DNA of 64,000 nucleotides from Dietzia sp032248695 (lineage in GTDB: Bacteria > Actinomycetota > Actinomycetes > Mycobacteriales > Mycobacteriaceae), in assembly GCF_032248695.1 (NCBI RefSeq), contig NZ_JAVHXC010000008.1, positions 1 to 64,000 of the forward strand. The letters are read 5' to 3'. The notes under the pieces were generated by a model. The model did not search any database. It was given only the letters and a program-made list of their open reading frames with translations, and was not told the DNA's origin. The translations under genes were made by a program, and so were the position numbers. This document shows positions 1 through 7,680 of this stretch, one piece after another; the first letter of the stretch is position 1; the number at the start of each line of letters is the position of its first letter.

Positions 1-171
1 AAGTCAGGCGACTCGCGCTGGCCATCTGCCCGCCGCGGCCACCAGGCCGGTCAACTGCCCGCCGGGGCCGAGGCTGGTCGATGGGGCGCCGGGCGAGCAG
101 GCGCGGGGCCGCCGGGGCTGGTCGAGCCGGGCGAGCGGGCGCCACCGCCGGGGCTGGTCGCGCGTGAGCGC
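1..171. repeat. G+C-rich imperfect repeats downstream of lpdA
   Basis: This noncoding stretch holds several imperfect copies of a segment built around GCCGGGGCTGGTCG and CCGGGCGAGCGGGCGCC (visible near 61-110, 113-145 and 148-162). No convincing gene, promoter or terminator is seen. It sits just beyond the stop codon of the minus-strand lpdA gene, at the edge of the window. The function is unknown. Confidence 0.5.
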
Positions 172-1578
172 TCAGTCCAGGTCGTCGTGGCGCATGAGCT
201 GGCGGGCCGCCTCGGTGATCGTGCCCGTCATGGACGGGTACACCGAGAACGAGCCCGCGAGGTCACCCACCGTGAGCTGGTTCCGCACCGCCACCGAGAC
301 CGGCAGGATCAGCTCGGAGGCCGTGGGCGCCACGACCACACCGCCGATCACCACGCCGGACGCCGGGCGGCAGAAGAGCTTGACGAAACCGCGGCGCAGG
401 CTGCGCATCTTGGCGCGCGGGTTGCCGGCCAGCGGCATCACCTCGACGCGGGCCGGGACCTCGCCGCTCTCGATCTGCGCGTGCGAGATGCCGACCGTGG
501 CGATCTCCGGGCGGGTGAACACGGCCGAGGCGACGGTCCGCAGCTTGATGGGGTTCACGCCCTCACCGAGCGCGTGGTACATCGCGATGCGCCCCTGCAT
601 GGCGGCCACCGAGGCCAGCGGGAACAGATCCGTGCAGTCGCCACCGGCGTAGATGCCCGGCGCGGTGGTGCGCGAGACGCGGTCGACCTTGATGTGGCCA
701 CTGGGCTGCAGCTCGACGCCGGCGTTCTCCAGGCCCAGGCCCTCGGTGTTGGGTACCGAACCCACGCAGATGAGGGCGTGCGAGCCCTTCACCGTGCGGC
801 CGTCGCCGAGGCGCACGATGATGCCGTCCTCGAAATGCTCGACCGCGTCGGCACGCGCGTGCTTGACCAGCGACACGCCACGCTCGCTCAACGCCTCCTC
901 CAGCACCAGGGCGGCGTCGGCGTCCTCGTGCGGCAGCACGCGGTCGCGGCTGGAGACCATGGTGACCTTGACGCCCATCTCGGTGAACGCCGAGACGAAC
1001 TCAGCGCCCGTGACACCGGAACCGATGACGACCAGGTGGGTGGGCAGCTCGGTGAGGTCGTAGAGCTGACGCCAGTTGAGGATCCGCTCACCGTCGGGCT
1101 CGGCGCCCCGCAGCACCCGCGGGCTGGAGCCGGTGGCCATGAGCACCACGTCGGCGTCGAAGATCTTCTCCTGGCCGTTCTCGAAGGTCACGGCCACCCG
1201 GTGCGAGGCCATACCCGGCTGCGAATCGTGCAGGCGGGCCCACCCGGACAGCAGCCGCACGCCCTCGCGCTGCAGCTGCGCGCGGATGTCCGCCGACTGG
1301 GCACGAGCCAGCGACTTGACCCGCCCGTTGACCTGCCCCAGCTTGTACGCGGTGGGATCGAAGTGCGCCTGGACACCCATCTCCTCGGCGCGACGCATAT
1401 CCGTCCGCACGCCCGTGGTGGCGATGAACGTCTTGGACGGCACACAGTCGCTGAGCACACAGTTGCCCCCGATGCCGTCCGAGTCGACGATCGTGACGTC
1501 CGCACCGTACTGGGCGGCGACCAGCGCCGCCTCGTAGCCGGCGGGTCCGCCGCCGATGATGATGATGCGTTGCGTCAC
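172..1578 (-). CDS. lpdA: NAD(P)H-quinone reductase of the LpdA type (flavoprotein disulfide reductase family)
   Basis: A 468-residue FAD/NAD-binding protein. GGGPAG at residues 9-14 is the FAD dinucleotide fold, a second GSGVTGAEF fold binds NAD(P)H, and the C-terminal dimerisation domain ends in YPSMTGTITEA. The start is a GTG preceded by GGAGG; upstream in-frame codons lie in the intergenic region. Over its whole length it matches mycobacterial LpdA (Rv3303c), which reduces quinones rather than lipoamide. Like LpdA it lacks the His-Glu dyad of true lipoamide dehydrogenases. Unlike my recollection of the M. tuberculosis protein, it keeps both redox cysteines (Cys40 and Cys45, CVLSDC). It is divergent from the cyclotransferase-like gene, as in mycobacteria. 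The cellular electron acceptor is not settled by the sequence. Confidence 0.9.
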   Translation of the reverse strand: MTQRIIIIGGGPAGYEAALVAAQYGADVTIVDSDGIGGNCVLSDCVPSKTFIATTGVRTDMRRAEEMGVQAHFDPTAYKLGQVNGRVKSLARAQSADIRAQLQREGVRLLSGWARLHDSQPGMASHRVAVTFENGQEKIFDADVVLMATGSSPRVLRGAEPDGERILNWRQLYDLTELPTHLVVIGSGVTGAEFVSAFTEMGVKVTMVSSRDRVLPHEDADAALVLEEALSERGVSLVKHARADAVEHFEDGIIVRLGDGRTVKGSHALICVGSVPNTEGLGLENAGVELQPSGHIKVDRVSRTTAPGIYAGGDCTDLFPLASVAAMQGRIAMYHALGEGVNPIKLRTVASAVFTRPEIATVGISHAQIESGEVPARVEVMPLAGNPRAKMRSLRRGFVKLFCRPASGVVIGGVVVAPTASELILPVSVAVRNQLTVGDLAGSFSVYPSMTGTITEAARQLMRHDDLD

Positions 1579-1728
1579 ATGTCCTCCACGGCTCACAGGG
1601 GTAAGGGCCGGGCGCCCCGGCCCGCTGTGGCGGACCGCGTCACGTCCGTCGTACACGGTAGTCGACCGGCCCGGTCGGGGCCGAGGACGTCGGGCCCGAC
1701 ACCGCCCCCAGGGACTAGGGTTGTGGCC

Positions 1729-2262
1729 GTGCCTCTCTATGCCGCGTACGGGACCAACATGCATCCCGATCAGATGAACACCCGCGCGCCGCACTCCCCC
1801 TTCGCCGGGACCGGGTGGGTGGACGGTTGGCGCCTGACCTTCGCCGGGGACGACCCCACCTGGGAGGGCGCCGTCGCCACGGTCGTGCCGGACCAGGGGT
1901 CGAGGGTGTTCGTGGTGCTCTACGACGTCCCCGAGGAGGACGTGCGCGCCCTGGACCGCTGGGAGGGCACCGACGAGATGCCCGCCCGCAAGATCCGGGT
2001 CCGCGTGACCCGCCGGCCCACCGTGCCCGACGGGCCCCCGGTGGACGCCCAGGAGTCCGAGTTCGCCGTGGACACCACCCCCACCGGCACCGACGACACC
2101 GTGCTGGCCTGGCTGTACGTCATGGACGCCTTCGAGGGCGGCCTGCCGTCGGCCCGGTACCTCGGCCTGCTCGCCGACGCGGCCGAGTGCGCGGGGGCCC
2201 CCGACCAGTACGTCCACGAGTTGCGGACCCGCGAATCGCGCAACGTCGGCCCGGGCGCCTGA
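1729..2262 (+). CDS. gamma-glutamylcyclotransferase-fold protein (Rv3304-like)
   Basis: A 177-residue cytosolic protein. It starts MPLYAAYGTNMHPDQM, the YGTN/YGSN signature of the gamma-glutamylcyclotransferase (GGCT) fold, and contains an ALDRWEG segment carrying the likely acidic residue of the fold. The substrate is not predictable. GTG at 1729 is preferred over GTG at 1723 because TAGGGT (1716-1721) followed by 7 nt suggests a leaderless transcript. It lies 7 nt upstream of deoD and is probably co-transcribed with it. The lpdA-divergent position is conserved with Rv3304 of M. tuberculosis, supporting orthology but not a function. Confidence 0.8.
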   Translation: MPLYAAYGTNMHPDQMNTRAPHSPFAGTGWVDGWRLTFAGDDPTWEGAVATVVPDQGSRVFVVLYDVPEEDVRALDRWEGTDEMPARKIRVRVTRRPTVPDGPPVDAQESEFAVDTTPTGTDDTVLAWLYVMDAFEGGLPSARYLGLLADAAECAGAPDQYVHELRTRESRNVGPGA

Positions 2263-2269
2263 CCCGCCC

Positions 2270-3100
2270 ATGGCCCCCCTGCTCTCCCCCACCCCCGACG
2301 CCCGCGACGCCGCCGCCCGGATCGCCGAGGCCAGCGGCCGCGACCACCACGACATCGCCCTCGTGCTGGGCTCGGGTTGGTCCGAGGTCGTCACCGGGCT
2401 CGCCGACCCGGGCACGGCGGTGACCCTGGCGGCCGCGGACCTGCCGGGTTTCGTCACCCCCACCGCCGCCGGCCACCGCGGGACCGTGACCAGCTGCCTG
2501 GTCGACGGTGTGCCGCTGCTGTCCGTCGCCGGCCGCACCCACCTCTACGAGGGGACGGCCCCCGACCCGGTCGTGCACCCCGCCCACGTCGCGGCCGCCA
2601 CCGGGGCACGCGCCCTGGTGCTCACCAACGCCGCCGGCGGTCTGCGCGACGACATGGCCGTCGGGGACCTCGTGCTCCTCCGCGACCACCTCAACCTCAC
2701 CGGGCGCTCACCCCTGACCGGGCCCCTGTTCGTGGACCTGGTGGACGCCTACTCCCCGCGCCTGCGCGCCGCGGCCGCCGACGCGGTCGCCGCCGCCGAC
2801 GCGCGCCCCGCCGAGGGCGTCTACGCCGCCATGCCCGGCCCCCAGTACGAGACCCCCGCCGAGATCCACATGCTGCGCACCCTCGGCGCCGACCTCGTGG
2901 GCATGTCGACGGTGCCCGAGACCATCGCCGCCCGCGCCCTGGGGCTGGACGTGGTGGCCGTGTCCCTGGTGACCAACCTCGCCGCCGGCGTCACCGGCCA
3001 GCCGCTCGACCACGCCGAGGTCCTGGCCGCCGGCGCCGCCGGGTCCGCCCGCCTCACCGGGGCCCTGCGCACACTCGTGCCCGCCGTCGCCCGGTCCTGA
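2270..3100 (+). CDS. deoD: purine nucleoside phosphorylase (trimeric class)
   Basis: A 276-residue enzyme that phosphorolyses inosine and guanosine and their deoxy forms to base plus (deoxy)ribose-1-phosphate. Signatures run in order: LVLGSGWSEV (phosphate loop), GRTHLYEG, LTNAAGGL, GPQYETPAEI and VGMSTVPE, all typical of the trimeric PNP class. The ATG lies 7 nt after the previous stop. The next gene is a phosphosugar mutase, the same order as deoD-pmmB in M. tuberculosis, so the pair may handle the sugar-1-phosphate released. The length is normal for the family. Confidence 0.95.
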   Translation: MAPLLSPTPDARDAAARIAEASGRDHHDIALVLGSGWSEVVTGLADPGTAVTLAAADLPGFVTPTAAGHRGTVTSCLVDGVPLLSVAGRTHLYEGTAPDPVVHPAHVAAATGARALVLTNAAGGLRDDMAVGDLVLLRDHLNLTGRSPLTGPLFVDLVDAYSPRLRAAAADAVAAADARPAEGVYAAMPGPQYETPAEIHMLRTLGADLVGMSTVPETIAARALGLDVVAVSLVTNLAAGVTGQPLDHAEVLAAGAAGSARLTGALRTLVPAVARS

Positions 3101-3155
3101 CCACCGCGCCCGGAGGCCCGGACGCCACCCACGAGAACAGCACGGGAGCACCGAC

Positions 3156-4655
3156 GTGACCCTGACCTTCGGCACCGCCGGCGTCCGCGCGCCCCTCGGC
3201 CCCGGGCCCGACGAGATGAACGACCGGACCGTCGCCCTCGTCGCCACCGCCGTCGCCCGCCACCTGCGGGAACGTGAACCATCCCGGTCGCTGGTCATCG
3301 TGGGCGGGGACGCCCGGCACGGATCGGCCCGATTCGTCGACGTCGCGGCTGCGGTGCTGGCGGCGCACGACCTTGTCGTCGTCGTCCCCGGAGCCCCCGT
3401 GCCCACCCCGGTCATCGCCGCGGCGGTCCGCGCCCGCGACGCCGCCGCCGGGCTCATGGTCACCGCCTCCCACAACCCGGCGGGCGACAACGGCATCAAG
3501 GTCTACGGCCGCGGCGGCGCGCAGATCGTCCCGCCCACCGACACCGACATCGAGCGACACCTGCGCGCCGCGGCGCGCGACGGGGTCGACGCGTCCACGG
3601 CGGCCGGCGGCGAGGTGACGGTGGACCCCCGACTCGTCGACGACTACGTGGCCTCCGTCGTCGCGGCCCTGCCCCGGCCCGCCCGGCCGCCCCGCGTGGC
3701 CCTGACCCCCGTCCACGGGGTCGGCGGCGATCTCTGCGTCCGCGTCCTGGCCGGGATCGGCGTGACCGAGGTGACGATGGTCGCCGACCAGGCCGCCCCC
3801 GACCCCGACTTCCCCACCGTCGCCTCGCCGAACCCGGAGAAACCCGGGACCACCGCGCGCCTGCGGCACCTCGCGGCGCGGATCGACGCCGACGTGGCGA
3901 TCGCCCTGGACCCCGACGCCGACCGCTGCGCCGTGGGCTGTGCGGACGCCGACGGGCGGTGGCGCATGCTCGACGGCGACGAGACCGGCGCGGTACTGGC
4001 CGAGCACCTGCTGCGCGACCCCCTCCCCGGCGCGCGCGGCGGCACGGGAGCGGAGGCCCCGCTCGTGGCGTCGACGATCGTGTCCTCGCGGCTGCCGTCC
4101 CTGCTCGTCCCCGCGCGCGGCGGTCGCCACGTGGAGACCCTCACCGGGTTCAAGTGGCTCGTCCGCGCCGGCGCCCCACTGCGCTACGCCTACGAGGAGG
4201 CCATCGGGCACTGTGTGCTGCCGGACGTCGTGGCCGACAAGGACGGGATCGCCGCGGCCGCCGCGTGGTGCGCGATGGTCGGCTCCGGCGGCGCCCCCGT
4301 CCCCGCGCGGCTCGACGCGCTCGCCGAGGAGTTCGGGGCGCACGTCCGCCGCAACGTCCCCCTGCCCCTGGCCGGCGGCACGGACCCGGCGGCCCTGCTG
4401 GACCGGGCGGCCTCGCTGCTCGCGCCGGTCGGAGAGGTCCGCGCGCTCGACGGCACCGCGGGCGTGCGCGTGGACGTCGACGGCGCCCGCGCGATCATCC
4501 GGCCGTCCGGCACCGAGCCCCTGCTCAAGACCTACACGGAGGCGTGGACCGGGCCCCGGCCCTCACCGGCCGACCGGCACGACGCCGACACCCGGCTCAG
4601 CGCGCTGGGCGAGGCGGTCGCCGACGCCGTCGCCCGGGCCGCGACCGACCCGTAG
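3156..4655 (+). CDS. pmmB: phosphosugar mutase (phosphomannomutase/phosphoglucomutase, PmmB)
   Basis: A 499-residue alpha-D-phosphohexomutase family enzyme that interconverts hexose (or pentose) 1- and 6(5)-phosphates. It has the phosphoserine loop TASHNP (about residue 105), the Mg-binding loop DPDADR (about 252), the sugar-specificity segments GFKW (about 332) and EEAIG (about 347), and the phosphate-binding RPSGTEP (about 450). The GTG start has GGGAG eight nt upstream; no ATG lies before the conserved N-terminal FGTAGVR. Its position after deoD makes deoxyribose/ribose-1-phosphate isomerisation a plausible role. The exact substrate is inferred, not shown. Confidence 0.9.
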   Translation: MTLTFGTAGVRAPLGPGPDEMNDRTVALVATAVARHLREREPSRSLVIVGGDARHGSARFVDVAAAVLAAHDLVVVVPGAPVPTPVIAAAVRARDAAAGLMVTASHNPAGDNGIKVYGRGGAQIVPPTDTDIERHLRAAARDGVDASTAAGGEVTVDPRLVDDYVASVVAALPRPARPPRVALTPVHGVGGDLCVRVLAGIGVTEVTMVADQAAPDPDFPTVASPNPEKPGTTARLRHLAARIDADVAIALDPDADRCAVGCADADGRWRMLDGDETGAVLAEHLLRDPLPGARGGTGAEAPLVASTIVSSRLPSLLVPARGGRHVETLTGFKWLVRAGAPLRYAYEEAIGHCVLPDVVADKDGIAAAAAWCAMVGSGGAPVPARLDALAEEFGAHVRRNVPLPLAGGTDPAALLDRAASLLAPVGEVRALDGTAGVRVDVDGARAIIRPSGTEPLLKTYTEAWTGPRPSPADRHDADTRLSALGEAVADAVARAATDP

Positions 4656-4662
4656 GGCGCGG

Positions 4663-5286
4663 TCAGCGAGGGCCGAAGAGGCGGTCGCCCGCGTCGCCCA
4701 GGCCGGGGACGATGAAGGCGTTCTCGTCCAGCCGCTCGTCGATCGTCGCGGTGACCAGCGTCGCCGCCAGGCCCGACTCGCGGACGGCCTCGATCCCCTC
4801 CGGCGCGCACAGGACGCACACCACGGTCAGGCCGGTCGCGCCGCGAGCCGTGAGCGTCTCCAGCGTCGAGACCAGGGACCCGCCGGTGGCGAGCATCGGG
4901 TCGAGCACCACGACGTGGCGTCCGGCGAGATCCTCGGGCAGCGAGCACAGGTACGACACCGGCTCGTGGCTCTCCTCGTCGCGGGCCAGGCCGATGAACC
5001 CGACCTGCGCCCCGGGCAGCAGCCGTGTGGCCGGGTCCAGCAGCCCCAGGCCCGCACGCAGGACCGGCACGATCAGCGGCACCCCGTCCACGGCCACGCC
5101 CGTCGTCTCGACGATGGGGGTGGTCACCGGGACCTGCGTCGTCGGGATCGAGCGGAACGCCTCGTAACAGAGCATGGTCCCGAGCGCGTCCATCGCGGCC
5201 CTGAACCCGGCCGTGTCGGTGGCGGAGTCACGAAGGGTCCGGAGTCGGTCCCCGACGAGCGGGTGGTCCACGACGATGATGTCCAT
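4663..5286 (-). CDS. upp: uracil phosphoribosyltransferase
   Basis: A 207-residue enzyme, the normal length for UPRTase, that converts uracil and PRPP to UMP. It carries the start MDIIVVDHPLV, the VPVLRAGLGL segment, the PRPP loop DPMLATGGS and a C-terminal uracil-binding region ending PGLGDAGDRLFG. The ATG at 5286 is chosen because homology starts exactly there; the open frame continues upstream without family similarity. It converges on pmmB, with stops only 7 nt apart, as for upp/pmmB in M. tuberculosis. Confidence 0.96.
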   Translation of the reverse strand: MDIIVVDHPLVGDRLRTLRDSATDTAGFRAAMDALGTMLCYEAFRSIPTTQVPVTTPIVETTGVAVDGVPLIVPVLRAGLGLLDPATRLLPGAQVGFIGLARDEESHEPVSYLCSLPEDLAGRHVVVLDPMLATGGSLVSTLETLTARGATGLTVVCVLCAPEGIEAVRESGLAATLVTATIDERLDENAFIVPGLGDAGDRLFGPR

Positions 5287-5398
5287 GCCCGTCAGGATTC
5301 CACACCGGACAAATCGCGGATCGGGTGGAACCGGATCGCCTCCCCTGCGCGTCGAACCCTGTGACGGGACAGAAGTGAGGGATGAAGGGGGCGATGTC

Positions 5399-5803
5399 AT
5401 GACGGACGGGGCGATCGACGTCGATGTCGACGGTCTGCGGGAGCTGGGCGCGGGTCTGACGACCCTCGCCGACACGCTGGGCGGCGCGCTGGAGGCGGTG
5501 GACGCGGTGCCGATCGACGCGGTCGCTCCCGTTGTGGGGCCGGTCGGCGCCGACTTCATGTCCGCACTGCTCGCCGCCACCTCGCGGCATCGCGAGGTCC
5601 TGGCCGGCCTCGTCCGGGTGACCGACGCCGCCGGCGAACTGGTGCTCTCCACCGGTCGACTGTTCGAGGGGGCCGACGCCGCGGGGGCGGACGCGATCGG
5701 CGCCGCGGGCTCCGGTGTGGCGGACGCGATCGGCGCCGCGGGCTCCGGCGGTGTGGCGGCGGCCCGGTCCGCGGGGCCCGACATGACCGAGAGGCGGGTG
5801 TGA
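5399..5803 (+). CDS. EspC-like small helical protein
   Basis: A 134-residue Ala/Gly-rich helical protein without signal peptide. Residues 1-90 (VDGLRELGAGL, then GPVGADFMSAL and HREVLAGLVRVTDAAG) resemble the EspC/DUF2580 group of ESX-associated secreted proteins. The C-terminal third contains a tandem duplication, ADAIGAAGSG twice. The ATG has AAGGGGG about 8 nt upstream. It is 4 nt upstream of a C40 peptidase gene and probably translationally linked to it. No ESX ATPase or membrane component is in the window, so secretion through a type VII system is only a suggestion. Confidence 0.65.
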   Translation: MTDGAIDVDVDGLRELGAGLTTLADTLGGALEAVDAVPIDAVAPVVGPVGADFMSALLAATSRHREVLAGLVRVTDAAGELVLSTGRLFEGADAAGADAIGAAGSGVADAIGAAGSGGVAAARSAGPDMTERRV

Positions 5804-5807
5804 TCCG

Positions 5808-6992
5808 GTGATCGCCGACGCGTTGGCCTACGTGGGCCCCATCAGGCAGATCCTCGACCTGCTCTCGGCCGAGGAGTTCGTCCCCGACGAGGCCCGCGAC
5901 CTCATGCGCCCGGTCAGCGACGGGCTGGAGGTGGCCCAGCAGATGGGCCCGCCCCTCGAGCGGCTGCTGTCGGAGTCGTGGAACTCGCTCGCCTCGCTCG
6001 GTGCTGCCCACTCGATCGCCGAGGTGGGGCGGACCATGGGCGCGCTGGGCGAGTCCGCCGCCGACATCGCCCGGGTCACGGCGGTCGCGGCGGACATCGT
6101 GGTCCGCGGCACCGTCGAGGTGATCGGCATCGTCCAGCAGTTCCTCGCGCGCGCCGCCGCCCTCGGGCCGGCGCTGGTGACCCCGGCCGGCCAGGCCGCC
6201 CTGCTCGGCCTGGCCGTGGAGCACCTCGGCCGCGGCATCCAGGTGGCCGAGCGGGTACAGAACGAACTCCGGGTGCCGACGGCCGAGATGCGGGCGATCG
6301 CCGCCGGGATCCCGCCGGCCCCGCGCATGCCCGGCGGCCTCACCGCCGACAGCAGTACCGGAGGGGCTGTCAGCGCCACGCCCATCGCGTACACGGGCGC
6401 CGGGCCGGCTGCGGGCGGCGCGGGCGGCGCGGGCGGCGCGGGCGGTGCCGGCGCGGTCGCCGCGTCGTACGGCGGGGGCGCCAGTGCCGGCGCGGTCGCC
6501 GCGTCGTACGGCGGGGGCGGTGACGCGGTCAGCGCGTCGTACGACGGCGGGTCGTCGGTGGCGTTCGGCGACGCGGGCTCCGGCGTGATCGGCGGCGGGA
6601 CCGAGGTCACGCTCCCCGACGGCTCCGTGGTCACCGCGCCCAACGAGCACGCGGCCGGGGCGGTGCGCAACGCGCTCAGCCAGCAGGGCGTGCCGTACGT
6701 GTGGGGCGGCACCACCCCGGGCCAGGGCCTCGACTGCAGCGGTCTCACGCAGTGGGCCTATCGGGACGCCGGGGTGGAGATCCCCCGACTCGCCCAGGAG
6801 CAGGGGGTCGGCGTCCAGGTGTCGGCGCAGGACCTCATGCCCGGAGACCTGCTCGTGTGGGACGGCCACGTCGCCATGTACATCGGCAACGGCCAGATCG
6901 TGGAGGCCGGGGACCCCGTGGCGGTATCGGGCCTGCGCACCGACAATATGGGCATGTCCTTCCACGGTTTCTACCGCCCGACCGGCGGATGA
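5808..6992 (+). CDS. C40 (NlpC/P60) peptidase with helical N-terminal domain
   Basis: A 394-residue protein. Residues 1-200 are helical (SLLSE/SWNSLASLG region, no clear signal peptide), about 205-250 is a Gly/Ala/Ser tract with repeated AVAASYGGG units, and about 285-394 is an NlpC/P60 domain. Catalytic Cys310 lies in LDCSGL and His354 in DGHVAMYIG; YVWGG precedes the Cys as usual. Such enzymes cut peptidoglycan stem peptides, mostly between D-Glu and the third residue. Lack of a Sec signal plus the EspC-like and YbaB-like neighbours suggests a type VII-like export route. The GTG start follows the previous stop by 4 nt, and its own stop overlaps the next gene (ATGA). Confidence 0.85.
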   Translation: MIADALAYVGPIRQILDLLSAEEFVPDEARDLMRPVSDGLEVAQQMGPPLERLLSESWNSLASLGAAHSIAEVGRTMGALGESAADIARVTAVAADIVVRGTVEVIGIVQQFLARAAALGPALVTPAGQAALLGLAVEHLGRGIQVAERVQNELRVPTAEMRAIAAGIPPAPRMPGGLTADSSTGGAVSATPIAYTGAGPAAGGAGGAGGAGGAGAVAASYGGGASAGAVAASYGGGGDAVSASYDGGSSVAFGDAGSGVIGGGTEVTLPDGSVVTAPNEHAAGAVRNALSQQGVPYVWGGTTPGQGLDCSGLTQWAYRDAGVEIPRLAQEQGVGVQVSAQDLMPGDLLVWDGHVAMYIGNGQIVEAGDPVAVSGLRTDNMGMSFHGFYRPTGG

Positions 6993-7279
6993 CCCGGATG
7001 CCCCGCGAGACCTGCCGTCGCACCGACCCCGGGACCGGAGTGGTCGCGGAGGTCGGCACCGACGGCGTGCCGGTGGGCCTCGCGCTGCCGACCGACCTTC
7101 TCGACCGCCCGTCCGCGGAGGTCGCGCGGGCGGTCCTGCGCGCCCTCACCGCCGCCGCGGGCGACGCGCGGGAACTGCTCGAACGCCTCGCCGACGAGGA
7201 CGGGGACGGCACGGTCGGCGAGGACGCCGCGGGGGATCGGGAGTGGGACGACGACGAGGTGAGGGAGGGAGTCCGGTGA
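6989..7279 (+). CDS. small YbaB/EbfC-like protein
   Basis: A 96-residue protein whose ATG overlaps the C40 stop codon (ATGA); a second ATG at 6998 is possible. The core (GVVAEVGTDGVPVGLALP, then a helix ending AAGDARELLERL) resembles the beta-hairpin plus helix of the YbaB/EbfC nucleoid-binding fold, and the tail is acidic. Homologues such as EspL occur in ESX-1 gene clusters. Its stop overlaps the next start (GTGA), so the four genes 5399-7656 form one tight unit. The family assignment is tentative. Confidence 0.55.
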   Translation: MTRMPRETCRRTDPGTGVVAEVGTDGVPVGLALPTDLLDRPSAEVARAVLRALTAAAGDARELLERLADEDGDGTVGEDAAGDREWDDDEVREGVR

Positions 7280-7656
7280 GCGCCGGCGGGCTGGACGTGG
7301 AGGCGTTCCTCGACCGGCTCCGCGGCATCGCGGCCGAATGGGAGTCCGCGCACGATCAGCTGGAGACGCTGCGTGTGGTCGCCACCAGCGGGGACCGGCT
7401 CGCCACCGCCACCGCGGACTCCGGGGGCGCCGTCGTGGACCTCGTCCTCGCGCCCGGCCTTCGCCGACACGGTTCGGACACCGTCTCGGCGTCGATCCTC
7501 GAGGCCACCGCGGGAGCCGTCGAGCAGGCCAACGCGCGCCGCGCGGAACTCGTCTCGGGCTCGGTGGCACTGGCGGTGAGCGGCCGCCGACGCGCCGCCG
7601 AGGAGGCGTCCCGCGCGCACCCTGACGCCACCGCGGCGGGCCGTGGCACCGGCTGA
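7276..7656 (+). CDS. YbaB/EbfC-like protein
   Basis: A 126-residue protein: an N-terminal helix (VEAFLDRLRGIAAEWESAHDQL), then a beta-strand region with ATATADSGGAVVDLVLAPGL, then a long C-terminal helix. This is the layout of YbaB/EbfC-family proteins, as in EspL of ESX-1 loci. The GTG start overlaps the preceding stop by 4 nt, with GGGAGGGAG just upstream. It is the last gene of the Esp-like cluster. Whether it binds DNA or acts as a cytosolic chaperone is unknown. Confidence 0.6.
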   Translation: MSAGGLDVEAFLDRLRGIAAEWESAHDQLETLRVVATSGDRLATATADSGGAVVDLVLAPGLRRHGSDTVSASILEATAGAVEQANARRAELVSGSVALAVSGRRRAAEEASRAHPDATAAGRGTG

Positions 7657-7680
7657 CCGGGCGTGGATATGCTGACCAGC

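Noticed and set aside
187..2262. Long open frame antisense to lpdA running into the cyclotransferase gene
   Set aside because: The first 1500 bases mirror lpdA codons and are Arg/His/Gly-rich shadow text; only the last 177 residues are a protein family.
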